Made by a program: the position numbers and the translations under genes. Shown here one piece after another: positions 1-10,547 of a DNA stretch of 64,000 bases. Within the stretch, counting starts at the first letter, position 1, and each line of letters opens with the position of its first letter. Source of the DNA: an uncultured Verrucomicrobiota bacterium (GTDB lineage Bacteria > Verrucomicrobiota > Kiritimatiellia > Kiritimatiellales > Tichowtungiaceae); contig CAIKGD010000009.1 of assembly GCA_903826865.1 (NCBI GenBank), positions 1 to 64,000 of the forward strand. Direction: 5' to 3'. Below the pieces are notes generated by a model that saw only the letters and a list, made by a program, of their open reading frames with translations, did not search any database and was not told the origin of the DNA.

Positions 1-24
1 GAAGTGAAGAGAATTAAACTGTGA
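1..24 (+). CDS. 3' end of an upstream GH106 paralogue (partial)
   Basis: The first eight codons read EVKRIKL followed by TGA. The next two GH106 genes end in EVKKIKL plus stop, and the third has EVKKIDLQ close to its end. The sequence that follows the stop (TGATACAACCGCAACAGGAAA) closely matches the junction after the first complete copy near 3520. This is therefore seen as the tail of another tandem GH106 gene that lies mostly outside the window. Only the last codons are visible, so nothing can be said about its catalytic part. Confidence 0.75.
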   Translation, partial: EVKRIKL

Positions 25-47
25 TACAACCGCAACAGGAAATCAAA

Positions 48-3000
48 ATGAAGAATACAACCCTAATGCTAATGCTTGTCTGTTCAATTCTTTGCGGAAC
101 ACACGTTCAGGCCGCCGATGCGCTGGAGCAGGGATTCAAAACTCCGCCTGAATCAGCAAAACCGTGGGTTTACTGGATGTGGATGAACGGCAACCTCACA
201 AAGGAAGGCATCACGGCCGACCTCGAGGCGATGCACCGCGTCGGCATCAGCGGCGCACTCATTATGAGCGTGTCCGCCTTCATTCCGCCGGGACGGGTGG
301 ATTTCATGACAGACGAATGGCGCGGAATGCTGCAGCACGCATTGCGTGAAGCCGACCGGCTGGGTATTAAAATCAATTTGAATAACGCCGACGGTTGGGC
401 GGGAAGCTGCGGGCCTTGGAATACCATCGAGCATTCAATGCAGGTTCTGACCTCGAGCGAAACACGCATTGCCGGGCCATGCAGGTACGCCCGGAAGCTG
501 CCTGCCCCGCCGGCCAAAAAGGCCGATGCTGAACTCAGCACACCCGAGGCAAATACGCCCTATTACCGCGATATCGCAGTCTATGCGCTGCGGTCGCCGG
601 ACGGCGACACTTCGACAATGCGGGAATGCAAACCGGTGGTAACCGCCGGTGATTCGAAATTTGAAGGTGCCAAAGTCGTTGACGGTCGTTCTGGAACCGT
701 TTCTCCGCTGCCGCTGCCCGAGCCGGGCAAGCCGCAGTATATTCAACTTCAATTCGCCAAGCCTTTTACCGCGCGGGCATGTATTTTGCACACAAAACCC
801 GGGGCGCAGGCAGAGTCTGGTGAACTGATGGTTTCTGATGACGGAGTCACCTACACTCGTGCAGGAAGCCTTGCCATGGCTATTAGAACCCAATCTGATG
901 TAATGGCTGAAACTGCTTTTCAACCGGTTTCGGGAAAGTTTTACCGGATCGTTTTCACGAAAGTGCATCCCAAGTCGAAGCTGCCCGGCATGATGAATGT
1001 TGCTGAGATAGAACTTTTCCACGAGGTGCGGGTCCCAGATTGGAGGGATAAGGCGGGATTCACATATCGATACAGTTCCGGCAGTATTAATGCTGATTGG
1101 CCGTCAACCGGAGCACTTCGAGGCGAAGACATTGTTGATGTCACGAAATTTCTCTCAGCTGACGGTACACTCAACTGGGACGTGCCGCCGGGGAATTGGA
1201 TCATCCTGCGTGTTGGTCACACGACGACGGGCAGAGTCGGTCATCCGTGCACGCCGAACGGCACCGGGCTGGAGTGCGACAAAATGAGCAAAGAGGCCAT
1301 GGATATTCATTTCGCCGGCTTTCTCGGAAAGATGATCAAAGAGGCCGGAGCGCTGACTGGAAAAACACTGTTTGCCACGCACATTGATTCATGGGAACAG
1401 GGTGTGCAGAATTGGACACCGAAATTCCGGGAGGAGTTTCTGGCACGCCGCGGATACGATCCGCTGAAGTTTCTGCCCGTTGAATTTGGTTATGCGGTTG
1501 ACTCCGCAGAAGTCAGCGAGCGCTTTCTTCTGGATTTCCGCACGACCTGCGCTGATTTGATCGCCGATAACTATTTTGGATATCTTCGGACACTGGCAAA
1601 CAAACACGGGATGCTTTTTTCGAGCGAGGCGTATGGAGGAGACTTCGACAATTTCCGGTGCGCACTTCAGGCTGACATTCCGATGGGCGAATTCTGGGTT
1701 GGAAAAAATACCGCCCGGACAATTGTGGCTCCTGTATCTGCCGGACATGCCGCCGGAAAGAAAATTATCGCAGCGGAAGCCTTTACCGCCGGTCTCGGGG
1801 ATGGTGCTGTACTTCCCTGGAACAGCGGGTGGAGGGACTATCCTTTTGCCCTCAAGGCACTCGGTGACAGGATGTATGCAGGCGGTATCAACCGGTTCAT
1901 TTTGTCCAGTTCTTGCCAGGAGCCGTGGACGAACCGGCTGCCCGGCATGACCTTTGGTCCGTATGGGATTCATTTTGAACGGACGAGCACCTGGTTTGAA
2001 CAGAGTACGGCGTGGCTTTCCTACCTTTCGCGCTGTCAATATCTGCTTCAAGAGGGACTGTTTGCCGCCGACTGTTGTGTTTTACGGAGTGAAGTCGGGC
2101 CGAATTTTTCACAAGTTGCAAAAAACATACATTTTGACGGCTATGGGTATGACTATGTAAGCAGCGAAATCCTGCTGACTATGACGATTCATGATGGGCT
2201 GCTCCGGCTTCCGTCCGGTATGCAGTACCGGGTACTGGTGCTGTCTGACGGAGATCGCATGACTCCTGCCGCAACGCGCAATATCCGCGAGCTGGTTCGT
2301 GATGGTGCTGTCGTCCTCGGTCCGAAGCCGGTAAAGTCACCCAGCCTTCAGAATTATCCGGATTGTGACAAAGAGGTGAAGGCCATTGCAGATGAGGTCT
2401 GGGGCGACTGCGACGGGAAAGCGAAGCAGGAGCATTCGTACGGGAAAGGCAGAGTTTTCTGGGGCAAGCCGCTGGCGGCGGTTTTCTCCGCGATCCGCCT
2501 TGCGCCTGATTTCGAGTCGAAATCCGCTGCGGGCGAAACGAAAATAAACTGGATTCACCGGCGTGCCGGCGATGCAGAAGTCTATTTCGTCGCCAGCGAG
2601 ACCAATGTTCAAACAACGGTTGATGCAACCTTCCGCGTTACCGGCAAGATTCCGGAATTCTGGTATCCGGATACGGGCCGCATCGAAACCGTCGGCGTCT
2701 GGAAAACGGAGAACGGGCGCACGATAGTGCCGATCAAATTTGATCCGTGCGGCTCGGTATTCGTTGTATTCCGTAAGGCGGGTACGCCCGGAATTACCGC
2801 ACTCACCGGTGCGGACTCTGCAATACGGGTTTCCCCGTCGGGAGCCGAGCTGGTTGCCTGTGAAAACGGCCGCTATGAAGTCACATCGGCAGCGGGAGCA
2901 AAATCCGTTGAAGTCACCGGCGTTCCCAAACCTCTTGCGGTGACTGGACCGTGGCAAGTTTCCTTCCCGCCGAAGCTTGGTGCACCTCCGTCGGCTGTAT

Positions 3001-3521
3001 TTGAAAAACTGATTTCGTGGCCTGAACATACGGAAGAGGGAATCAAATACTTTTCCGGCAGCGCGACTTACACGAAGGAAATAGATATTCCGGTAACTAT
3101 GGTGAAGAAAGACCTCGAACTGTCGCTTGATCTCGGCCAGGTCGAAGTCATTGCCGAAGTGAATGTGAACGGCAAGGATGCGGGAATCCTCTGGAAGCTG
3201 CCGTTCAGAACCGACATCACCGCGCTGGTGAAACCGGGAAAGAACACGCTGAAAATCCGCGTGACGAATCTCTGGATCAACCGGCTTATCGGCGACGAAT
3301 TTAAACCGCCATATTTAAAGTGGGAAACTACTGGAAAATTCGGTTTCGGAGGTCCCCTTGAATGGCCGGACTGGGTGAAAGACGGCGGGCCGGTTCCGGA
3401 TACCGGACGCGTCACGTTCGCCACATGGCAACACTGGACGAAAGAGGATAAGCCGGTTCCCTCGGGCCTGCTCGGACCGGTGACGATTCGGGCGGCGGAA
3501 GTGAAGAAAATCAAACTCTGA
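48..3521 (+). CDS. GH106 family alpha-L-rhamnosidase, exported (tandem copy 1)
   Basis: About 1157 aa, typical for GH106, which release terminal alpha-L-rhamnose from complex glycans. The ATG at 48 is chosen because AGGAAA precedes it and it gives a clean signal peptide (MKNTTLMLMLVCSILCGTHVQA). The in-frame GTG at 21 lies inside the stop region of the previous gene. After the N-terminal barrel start (SAKPWVYWMWMNGN) comes a discoidin-like beta-sandwich at roughly residues 210-325. The barrel continues with THIDSWEQG...FREEF and AAEAFTAG, which hold the two conserved Glu that are likely catalytic, and there is a C-terminal GH2-like beta-sandwich (VNVNGKDAGILWK...LWINRLIGDE). It sits in a head-to-tail array with 24 bp to the next copy, so co-transcription is likely. 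Family assignment is firm; the substrate is inferred. Confidence 0.9.
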   Translation: MKNTTLMLMLVCSILCGTHVQAADALEQGFKTPPESAKPWVYWMWMNGNLTKEGITADLEAMHRVGISGALIMSVSAFIPPGRVDFMTDEWRGMLQHALREADRLGIKINLNNADGWAGSCGPWNTIEHSMQVLTSSETRIAGPCRYARKLPAPPAKKADAELSTPEANTPYYRDIAVYALRSPDGDTSTMRECKPVVTAGDSKFEGAKVVDGRSGTVSPLPLPEPGKPQYIQLQFAKPFTARACILHTKPGAQAESGELMVSDDGVTYTRAGSLAMAIRTQSDVMAETAFQPVSGKFYRIVFTKVHPKSKLPGMMNVAEIELFHEVRVPDWRDKAGFTYRYSSGSINADWPSTGALRGEDIVDVTKFLSADGTLNWDVPPGNWIILRVGHTTTGRVGHPCTPNGTGLECDKMSKEAMDIHFAGFLGKMIKEAGALTGKTLFATHIDSWEQGVQNWTPKFREEFLARRGYDPLKFLPVEFGYAVDSAEVSERFLLDFRTTCADLIADNYFGYLRTLANKHGMLFSSEAYGGDFDNFRCALQADIPMGEFWVGKNTARTIVAPVSAGHAAGKKIIAAEAFTAGLGDGAVLPWNSGWRDYPFALKALGDRMYAGGINRFILSSSCQEPWTNRLPGMTFGPYGIHFERTSTWFEQSTAWLSYLSRCQYLLQEGLFAADCCVLRSEVGPNFSQVAKNIHFDGYGYDYVSSEILLTMTIHDGLLRLPSGMQYRVLVLSDGDRMTPAATRNIRELVRDGAVVLGPKPVKSPSLQNYPDCDKEVKAIADEVWGDCDGKAKQEHSYGKGRVFWGKPLAAVFSAIRLAPDFESKSAAGETKINWIHRRAGDAEVYFVASETNVQTTVDATFRVTGKIPEFWYPDTGRIETVGVWKTENGRTIVPIKFDPCGSVFVVFRKAGTPGITALTGADSAIRVSPSGAELVACENGRYEVTSAAGAKSVEVTGVPKPLAVTGPWQVSFPPKLGAPPSAVFEKLISWPEHTEEGIKYFSGSATYTKEIDIPVTMVKKDLELSLDLGQVEVIAEVNVNGKDAGILWKLPFRTDITALVKPGKNTLKIRVTNLWINRLIGDEFKPPYLKWETTGKFGFGGPLEWPDWVKDGGPVPDTGRVTFATWQHWTKEDKPVPSGLLGPVTIRAAEVKKIKL

Positions 3522-3545
3522 TGCAATCGTAACAGGAAATAAAAA

Positions 3546-6500
3546 ATGAAAAATGCAGCCTTAATCCTTACACTCATCTGTTCCATACTTTGCGGAACAC
3601 ACGTTTACGCCGCCGATGCGCTGGAGCAGGGATTTTTCTCTCCGCCCGCGCAGGCCAAACCCTGGATTTACTGGTGCTGGCTGAACGGGAATATCACCAA
3701 AGAAGGGATTACCGCTGATCTCGAGGCAATGAAAAAAACCGGTATGGGCGGAATGCTGCTTCTCAATCTGGCCGGAGCTGTCCCCGCCGGACCGGTAAAA
3801 ATGCTGAGCGATGAGTGGCGCGATTGCATGAGTTATGCGGCGGCCGAAGCCAAGCGGCTCGGGCTCTCGCTTTCCATCATGAACGATTATGGCGCAGTCG
3901 GTGCCGGCGGCCCGTGGATAAAACCCGAAGAGTCCATGCAGATACTCACCTGGTCCGAGACCGCTACAACGGGCTCGGGGCGTTTTTCCGGCACGCTGAA
4001 AAAGCCGTTCTGCTCGACGGATTATTATCGCGACGTCGCTGTACTGGCCTTCCCGACGCCGGGCGGCGGAAAACCGTTTGCCTCATTCAATCCGAAAATC
4101 ACCGCGAATATCGCCGGATTTGACGGGAAAAATCTAACCGATGGCGACCCGGATACACGCTGGAAACTGTCGGCGAAAGAGCGTGCCGAATTGAAATACA
4201 TCCAGATCGAGTTTCCTGCGCCGTTCACCGCCCAGACACTGGTCCTTGAATTCGGCGGCAGCAGAGCCGCAAACACCATCGGCGTACAGATTTCCAATGA
4301 CGGAACCCGTTTCACCTCTGTTGCGGATGTGTCCATCGGCAGAAATCTTGAAAAAGGATATGAGCGGCTCAAGGGTCTCTGTCGAAACACCATCCAATTT
4401 CCGCCGAGCACCGGTCGCTTTTTCAGGATTTCTTTTCCCGATGTATCCGACCGACAAAAAAAACTGGAAATTGCGGATATCCGGCTTTTATCAACGCCGA
4501 GGATTCGTAACGCCGAACACAAGGGCGGATTCGTGACCGTCGGGAGCCACGGCTCCGGCTTGTCGTTTCTTGCCAACGAAACCGTTCCTGCTGCCGGGAT
4601 TGCGCCGGAACGCATCATCGACCTGACCGGGAAAATGAGTGCGGGCGGTGTGCTCACCTGGGATGTGCCGGCGGGTGAATGGACGATTCTGCGCATCGGG
4701 CATACTCCAACTGTGCAGCGTATCTACGGACCGGATAAGGAAGAGAGTCTCGACTGCGACAAACTCGATCCGAAGGGCATCGAGGCGCAGTTCGCGCGGT
4801 ATATCGATCCGCTTATCGCAAAAAGCGCACCGCTCGACAATGCGCTGCGTGATATCCATATCGACAGTTGGGAGAGCGGCCCGCAGAACTGGACGGGCAT
4901 CTTCCGCGAGGAATTCAAAAAGCGCCGCGGATATGACCTTCTTCCGTATCTTCCGGTCATCGCCGGCGGATTTATTGTTACGGACAGCAAATCTTCCGAA
5001 CGGTTTTTGCGGGACTTCCGGGTAACGATTGCAGAACTTATCCGGGACAACTACTACGGACGTGCGCGCGAACTCTGCCATCAGCGCGGTCTGCATTTGA
5101 GCGCGGAAGCCTCGGGTCCCCAGCAATATCTGTTTGACGGGCTCGGCTATCAAAGCAAAACCGATGTGCCGATGGGAGAATTCTGGACGCACGAAGGCAA
5201 TGAGCCGGAGGCAAAATTCTGGACGAACGAGAATACGCCGTATCCGGACAATAAGATCGCGGCATCGGCGGCGCATACCTGCAATCTCCCGTTCACGGCG
5301 GCTGAGGCGTTCACGGGTGCAGACAAATTCACGGCCTATCCGTTTTCCGTAAAAAGCCTCGGCGACCTCGCGTTTTGTCTGGGAATCAACCGTCTTACTT
5401 TTCATGTGTCCGCCCACCAGCCGTGGATGAATATTGCGCCGGGAATGGAGATGAGCAAATGGGGGTTGTCGTTTGTACGGACGCAGACGTGGTGGGATCA
5501 GGGTGCGCCGTGGATCGATTACATAACCCGCAGCCAGTATCTCCTCCAGCAGGGACTCTTTGTCGCGGACATCGTCTGCCTTACCGGAGAAAATGTTCCT
5601 AATAAGCTGTATTTCAAAGACCCGCGTACCGAGTTCAAGCCGGCCATTCCCGCCGGATACGACTATGACGGCTGCGCGGACGAAGTGTTTTTCAAGAATA
5701 TGAAGGTGGTGAACGGACGGCTTGTCCTGCCGCACGGGATGAGCTACAGCCTGCTCCTGCTGCCGGACTCAACAACCATGACACCGGAACGCGCCCGTAC
5801 GATCAAAAATCTGGTTGCCGCCGGAGCGACAGTGGTCGGTCCGAAACCGGACAGGTCTCCCTCGCTGTCGGGATTTCCGTCCTGCGATGCGGAGGTGAAA
5901 AAAATCGCCGACGAGGTCTGGGGTCCGGACGGAGCAAAAGATCATGTATTCGGCAAAGGCCATGTTCGTGCCGGCACGTTCGAAGAAATCTTCCGTTCCA
6001 TGAATCTTGCGCCCGACTTCGAGTGCGCCGCTTCCGGCACGGCGGAAATAAATTATATCCACCGCATTGCCGGCAATGCGGACATCTACTTTCTCGCCAA
6101 TCGAAAAGACCGGGTGGAAAATGCAGTCTGCACATTCCGCGTTACCGGCAAGGTGCCGGAATTCTGGCATCCGGACACCGGTATCATCGAACCCTGTGCG
6201 GTTTATGAAGCCGTAAACGGCCGTATCCGCATACCGGTTCATTTCGACCGCCGCGGCTCCGTGTTCGTTATATTCCGGTCTGCTTCGAAGAAGGGCGGCC
6301 TTATTCAAGTGCGGCGGAACGGATTGTCTATAAACGATCTCAGTTGCCGAATGGCGAACGACGCAGTCAGCGCTGAATTCAAGCAGGGCGGACATTATGA
6401 ATTTGTAACGGCCGCCGGCACGAAGACCTTCGATATTTCCGTTCCGGAGCCGATGGTTGTCGGCGGACCGTGGGAAGTGAGTTTTCTGCCAAAACTCGGC

Positions 6501-7022
6501 GCGCCGGAAAAGGCGGTATTCCAAAAACTGATTTCGTGGCCGGAGCACAGCGATCCCGGGATCAAATACTTCTCCGGCACCGCGACCTACCGCACGGCAT
6601 TTGATTGTCCGGCGGAATTGATTGCGAAAGACCGCCGCCTGTACCTCGATCTCGGGGATGTTCAGGTAAGCGCCGAAGTTATTCTTAACGGCAGAAATCT
6701 CGGTGTTTGCTGGAAGCCGCCGTTCCGCGCGGACATTACCGATGTTGTCAAGCCGGGCAGTAATGCACTTGAAGTCAAGGTGGTGAACCTCTGGCCGAAC
6801 CGGCTTATCGGCGACGAGCAATTGCCGGAGGATTGTAAACATCGTGCGGAGGGGCCCTCGCATGAATGGCCGGACTGGCTGGTGAACCATACGCCGCGGA
6901 CGAGCGGACGAATCGCGTTTTCGACGTGGAAACACTGGAATAAAGACGACAAACTGCTGCCGTCGGGCCTGCTCGGCCCGGTGACGATTCAGGCGGCGGA
7001 AGTGAAGAAAATTAAACTTTGA
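3546..7022 (+). CDS. GH106 family alpha-L-rhamnosidase, exported (tandem copy 2, divergent)
   Basis: 1158 aa with the signal peptide MKNAALILTLICSILCGTHVYA and start context AACAGGAAATAAAAAATG. The architecture matches the neighbours: barrel start (AKPWIYWCWLNGN), discoidin-like insert near residues 195-325, IHIDSWESGPQNWTGIFREEF, FTAAEAFTGAD, then a C-terminal beta-sandwich ending EVKKIKL. It is clearly the outlier of the three copies: residues 80-330 differ strongly and the substrate-facing loops around 'EGNEPEAKFWTNENTPYP' have extra residues. It probably takes a different rhamnosyl linkage or decoration than copies 1 and 3 (inference). The signal peptide and the 3' end remain close to copy 1. 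Confidence 0.9.
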   Translation: MKNAALILTLICSILCGTHVYAADALEQGFFSPPAQAKPWIYWCWLNGNITKEGITADLEAMKKTGMGGMLLLNLAGAVPAGPVKMLSDEWRDCMSYAAAEAKRLGLSLSIMNDYGAVGAGGPWIKPEESMQILTWSETATTGSGRFSGTLKKPFCSTDYYRDVAVLAFPTPGGGKPFASFNPKITANIAGFDGKNLTDGDPDTRWKLSAKERAELKYIQIEFPAPFTAQTLVLEFGGSRAANTIGVQISNDGTRFTSVADVSIGRNLEKGYERLKGLCRNTIQFPPSTGRFFRISFPDVSDRQKKLEIADIRLLSTPRIRNAEHKGGFVTVGSHGSGLSFLANETVPAAGIAPERIIDLTGKMSAGGVLTWDVPAGEWTILRIGHTPTVQRIYGPDKEESLDCDKLDPKGIEAQFARYIDPLIAKSAPLDNALRDIHIDSWESGPQNWTGIFREEFKKRRGYDLLPYLPVIAGGFIVTDSKSSERFLRDFRVTIAELIRDNYYGRARELCHQRGLHLSAEASGPQQYLFDGLGYQSKTDVPMGEFWTHEGNEPEAKFWTNENTPYPDNKIAASAAHTCNLPFTAAEAFTGADKFTAYPFSVKSLGDLAFCLGINRLTFHVSAHQPWMNIAPGMEMSKWGLSFVRTQTWWDQGAPWIDYITRSQYLLQQGLFVADIVCLTGENVPNKLYFKDPRTEFKPAIPAGYDYDGCADEVFFKNMKVVNGRLVLPHGMSYSLLLLPDSTTMTPERARTIKNLVAAGATVVGPKPDRSPSLSGFPSCDAEVKKIADEVWGPDGAKDHVFGKGHVRAGTFEEIFRSMNLAPDFECAASGTAEINYIHRIAGNADIYFLANRKDRVENAVCTFRVTGKVPEFWHPDTGIIEPCAVYEAVNGRIRIPVHFDRRGSVFVIFRSASKKGGLIQVRRNGLSINDLSCRMANDAVSAEFKQGGHYEFVTAAGTKTFDISVPEPMVVGGPWEVSFLPKLGAPEKAVFQKLISWPEHSDPGIKYFSGTATYRTAFDCPAELIAKDRRLYLDLGDVQVSAEVILNGRNLGVCWKPPFRADITDVVKPGSNALEVKVVNLWPNRLIGDEQLPEDCKHRAEGPSHEWPDWLVNHTPRTSGRIAFSTWKHWNKDDKLLPSGLLGPVTIQAAEVKKIKL

Positions 7023-7046
7023 TACAAGGCAAAAGGGTATCGGAAA

Positions 7047-10000
7047 ATGAGAAATACAGCCTTAATACTTATACTCATCTGTTCCGCACTTTTCGGAACA
7101 TCCGCCCGTGCCGCCGATGCGCTGGAGCAGGGATTTAAAACTCCGCCCGACTCCGCCAAACCATGGGTTTACTGGTTCTGGATGAACGGTAATATCACCA
7201 AGGAAGGCATCACAGCCGACCTTGAGGCTATGAAGCGCGTCGGAATCGGCGGGGCGGTGATGATGAGCGTGTCCGGCTTAATCCCTCAAGGCCGGGTGGA
7301 TTTCCTGACGGAAGAATGGCGCGGCATGTTTCAACATGCGATGAGCGAGGCGAGCAGACTGGGTATCCAAATCACAATGAACAATGCGGACGGTAGCGCG
7401 GGAAGCGGAGGTCCGTGGAATTCAGTAGAACATTCAATGCAGATTCTGACCTCAAGCAAAACGAACATTGCCGGACCGTGTAAGCTTTCACAGAAACTTC
7501 CATTGCCGCGGATTTTCAAATGCCAGTTTGAAATTGGCTCCCCGGAGGCGACGGAACCGTACTATCGCGATATCGCGGTGTTTGCCCTCAGGTTGTCTGT
7601 TGAAAACACTGCAACAATGCGGCAAGTCCCGTCCGTAGTGACTGCCAGCAGCTTGAAATTTGACGGTTCACAAATCATTGATGACAGGGACGACACTGAC
7701 ACACCACTGCCGCTGCCGGAACCAGGCAAGCCGCAGTTCATCGAATTTCAGTTCTCGAAACCCTTCACTGCAAGGTCACTTACTGTACATATTAAAAAAG
7801 GACCGCAAGAGGTCTCGGGAGAGCTTATGGTTTCTGATGATGGCGTAAAGTATACCCATGTGTCGGAAATTAAAACGCGCAGTAACAAATTCGTTATGAC
7901 ATTTGGCGCAATGGTAGACATTTCATTTCCGCCGGTTACCGGCAAATTCTACAGAATTGTTTTTACTAAAGCTGGCCGGGGGTCAGCACGGCCTGGTTTG
8001 ATGAACATTGCTGAAATTGAACTGCATAACAGGCTGCAAGTCCCGAATTGGCGCAACAAGGCGGGATTCATGTTTGGATACAATCCTGTTATGATTAACA
8101 CAAACTGGTTCGATCATACGGGATCGGCGCAGCGGGCCGATATTATTGATGTTACAAAATATCTTGCGACGGACGGCACACTCAACTGGAACGTTCCGGC
8201 AGGCAACTGGACAATCCTGCGTGTCGGTCATACGTCGACAGGCAAAATGGGCCATCCCTGTACGCCAAACGGCATTGGCCTTGAATGTGACAAGATGAGC
8301 AAAGAGGCACTCGAGATTCATTTTGCGGGTTTTTTAGAGAAGATGATTTTGGATAGCGGATCCCTGGCCGGAAAAACACTGATAGCTACACATATTGACT
8401 CGTATGAGGAAGGTCCGCAGAACTGGACACCGAAATTCCGGGAGGAATTCCAGACGCGGAGAGGATACGATCTGCTTCCACTGTTACCGGTGGCTTTGGG
8501 GTATGCCGTCGAATCTCCTGAGGTAAGCGAACGGTTCCTGTGGGATTTCCGCAGAACGTGCGCCGACCTGATGGCTGACAATACTTATGGGTATCTTAGA
8601 ACTTTGGCCGGCAGATTTGGGATGAAACTTTCGGCGGAACCATACAACGGAGATTTTGATTATCTTCAGAGTGCTGTCAGGGTTGATATTCCGATGGGCG
8701 AGTTCACGACCGGAAATATGAACGCCCGCGGAATAGAAGCAGCTGCTTCGGCAGCGCATACTATGGGACACAGGTATGCGGGAGCAGAGGCATTTACAGC
8801 CCACTCGGAAAGTGCCGGCTGGCGGGATCATCCATTCTTTCTTAAAGCGCTGGGAGATATCATGTATTCAAGCGGTATCAATCGGTTCGTTCTTCACCGC
8901 TGGGCTCTACAGCCGTGGACTAACCGCCCGCCCGGCATGACACTGGGACCATGGGGAAGTCATATTGAACGGACGACCACCTGGTTTGAACAGGGAACGG
9001 CGTGGTTTACCTATCTTTCACGCTGCCAGTATCTTCTCCAGGAAGGTTCATTCGCCGCTGATTTCTGTGTTTTTACCGGCGAATATTCGCCAAATAAACC
9101 GGAACTGCCCCAATGCGTGAATACTTCCGGCTACAGTTACGATTTTCTGAACAGCGAAATCCTGCTGACAGCGACGGTTCACAACGGGGCCATCGAGCTC
9201 CCGTCGGGCATGCGGTATCGCGTGCTGGTGCTACCTGAGGACGTATTCATGACTCCTGCCGTGGCCCGCAAGATCCGCGAACTGGTCCGCGGCGGGGCCG
9301 TCGTCCTCGGCCCGAAGCCGGAGCGTTCGCCGAGCCTGCAGAACTTTCCGGATTGCGACAAAGAAGTGAAAGCAATCGCCGCCGAGGTCTGGGGCGACTG
9401 CGACGGGAAAACGAAGCAGGAATATCCCTCCGGAAAAGGCAAAGTCTTCTGGGGCAAACCGCTGGCGGACGTCTTTTCCTCGATTGGCGTTGCGCCGGAT
9501 TTCGAGTCGAAAGCCACCGCAGGCAAAACAAAAATCCACTGGATACACCGGCACGAAGGCGAAGCGGAGGTGTATTTTGTCGCCAGCGAGACCAATGCCC
9601 AAACGGCGGTGGATGCCACCTTCCGCGTGGATGGCAAAGTGCCCGAATTCTGGTATCCGGATACGGGACGCATCGAAACCGTTGGCGTCTGGAAAACGGA
9701 AAACGGTCGCACGATAGTGCCGATCAATTTCGACCCGTGCGGCTCGGTGTTCGTCGTATTCCGCAAACCGGGCACGCCGGAATTCACCGCGCTCAGCGGC
9801 CCGAAATCATCGGGCACAACCGACGCGCAAATCCGGATGTCCCCCAAGGGATTCGAACTGGTGGCGGGGGAAAACGGCCGCTACGAAATCGCGTCGGCGT
9901 CTGGAACAAAATCCGTGGAAATCACCGGTGTTCCAGAACCCCTTGCTGTGACGGGTCCATGGAAAGTTTCCTTCCCGCCGAAGTTCGGTGCGCCGCCGGC

Positions 10001-10547
10001 GGCCGTGTTTGAAAAGCTCATTTCGTGGCCCGAACATACGGTAGAGGGGATTAAATATTTCTCCGGCAGCGCAACCTATACGAAGGAAATCGATATCCCG
10101 GCCGACATGATCGGGAAAGACATCAAGCTAACGCTTGATCTGGGAAAAGTCGAAGTCATCGCCGAGGTGAACGTGAACGGCAAAGATGACGGAATTCTCT
10201 GGAAGCCGCCGTTCAAAACTGACATCACCGCGCTGGTGAAACCGGGAAAGAACACGCTTAAAATCCGCGTGACGAATCTTTGGATCAACCGGCTCATCGG
10301 CGACGAATTCAAGCCGCCGTATTTGAAGTGGAAAAGCACTGGGAAAAATGATGATGGCGGTCCGGCTGAATGGCCGGACTGGGTGAAAGACGGCGGATCT
10401 GTTCCGGACACCGGACGCATCACGTTCACCACATGGCATCATTGGAAGAAAGAGGACAAGCCGGTTCCGTCGGGACTGCTCGGGCCGGTGACGATTCAGG
10501 CGGCGGAAGTGAAGAAAATCGACCTGCAATTCAAAGGAGGAAGGTAA
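7047..10547 (+). CDS. GH106 family alpha-L-rhamnosidase, exported (tandem copy 3)
   Basis: 1166 aa with signal peptide MRNTALILILICSALFGTSARA. Domain order is as in copy 1, and the sequence is much closer to copy 1 than to copy 2, for example NADGSAGSGGPWNSVEHSMQ and CTPNGIGLECDKMSKEAL. The putative catalytic Glu motifs are ATHIDSYEEG and GAEAFTAH. The C-terminus differs from the other copies: EVKKID is followed by LQFKGGR, because the stop has moved to give a TAATG overlap with rhaM. That overlap and the AAAGGAGGAAGG inside its last codons couple this rhamnosidase to the mutarotase gene. Confidence 0.9.
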   Translation: MRNTALILILICSALFGTSARAADALEQGFKTPPDSAKPWVYWFWMNGNITKEGITADLEAMKRVGIGGAVMMSVSGLIPQGRVDFLTEEWRGMFQHAMSEASRLGIQITMNNADGSAGSGGPWNSVEHSMQILTSSKTNIAGPCKLSQKLPLPRIFKCQFEIGSPEATEPYYRDIAVFALRLSVENTATMRQVPSVVTASSLKFDGSQIIDDRDDTDTPLPLPEPGKPQFIEFQFSKPFTARSLTVHIKKGPQEVSGELMVSDDGVKYTHVSEIKTRSNKFVMTFGAMVDISFPPVTGKFYRIVFTKAGRGSARPGLMNIAEIELHNRLQVPNWRNKAGFMFGYNPVMINTNWFDHTGSAQRADIIDVTKYLATDGTLNWNVPAGNWTILRVGHTSTGKMGHPCTPNGIGLECDKMSKEALEIHFAGFLEKMILDSGSLAGKTLIATHIDSYEEGPQNWTPKFREEFQTRRGYDLLPLLPVALGYAVESPEVSERFLWDFRRTCADLMADNTYGYLRTLAGRFGMKLSAEPYNGDFDYLQSAVRVDIPMGEFTTGNMNARGIEAAASAAHTMGHRYAGAEAFTAHSESAGWRDHPFFLKALGDIMYSSGINRFVLHRWALQPWTNRPPGMTLGPWGSHIERTTTWFEQGTAWFTYLSRCQYLLQEGSFAADFCVFTGEYSPNKPELPQCVNTSGYSYDFLNSEILLTATVHNGAIELPSGMRYRVLVLPEDVFMTPAVARKIRELVRGGAVVLGPKPERSPSLQNFPDCDKEVKAIAAEVWGDCDGKTKQEYPSGKGKVFWGKPLADVFSSIGVAPDFESKATAGKTKIHWIHRHEGEAEVYFVASETNAQTAVDATFRVDGKVPEFWYPDTGRIETVGVWKTENGRTIVPINFDPCGSVFVVFRKPGTPEFTALSGPKSSGTTDAQIRMSPKGFELVAGENGRYEIASASGTKSVEITGVPEPLAVTGPWKVSFPPKFGAPPAAVFEKLISWPEHTVEGIKYFSGSATYTKEIDIPADMIGKDIKLTLDLGKVEVIAEVNVNGKDDGILWKPPFKTDITALVKPGKNTLKIRVTNLWINRLIGDEFKPPYLKWKSTGKNDDGGPAEWPDWVKDGGSVPDTGRITFTTWHHWKKEDKPVPSGLLGPVTIQAAEVKKIDLQFKGGR

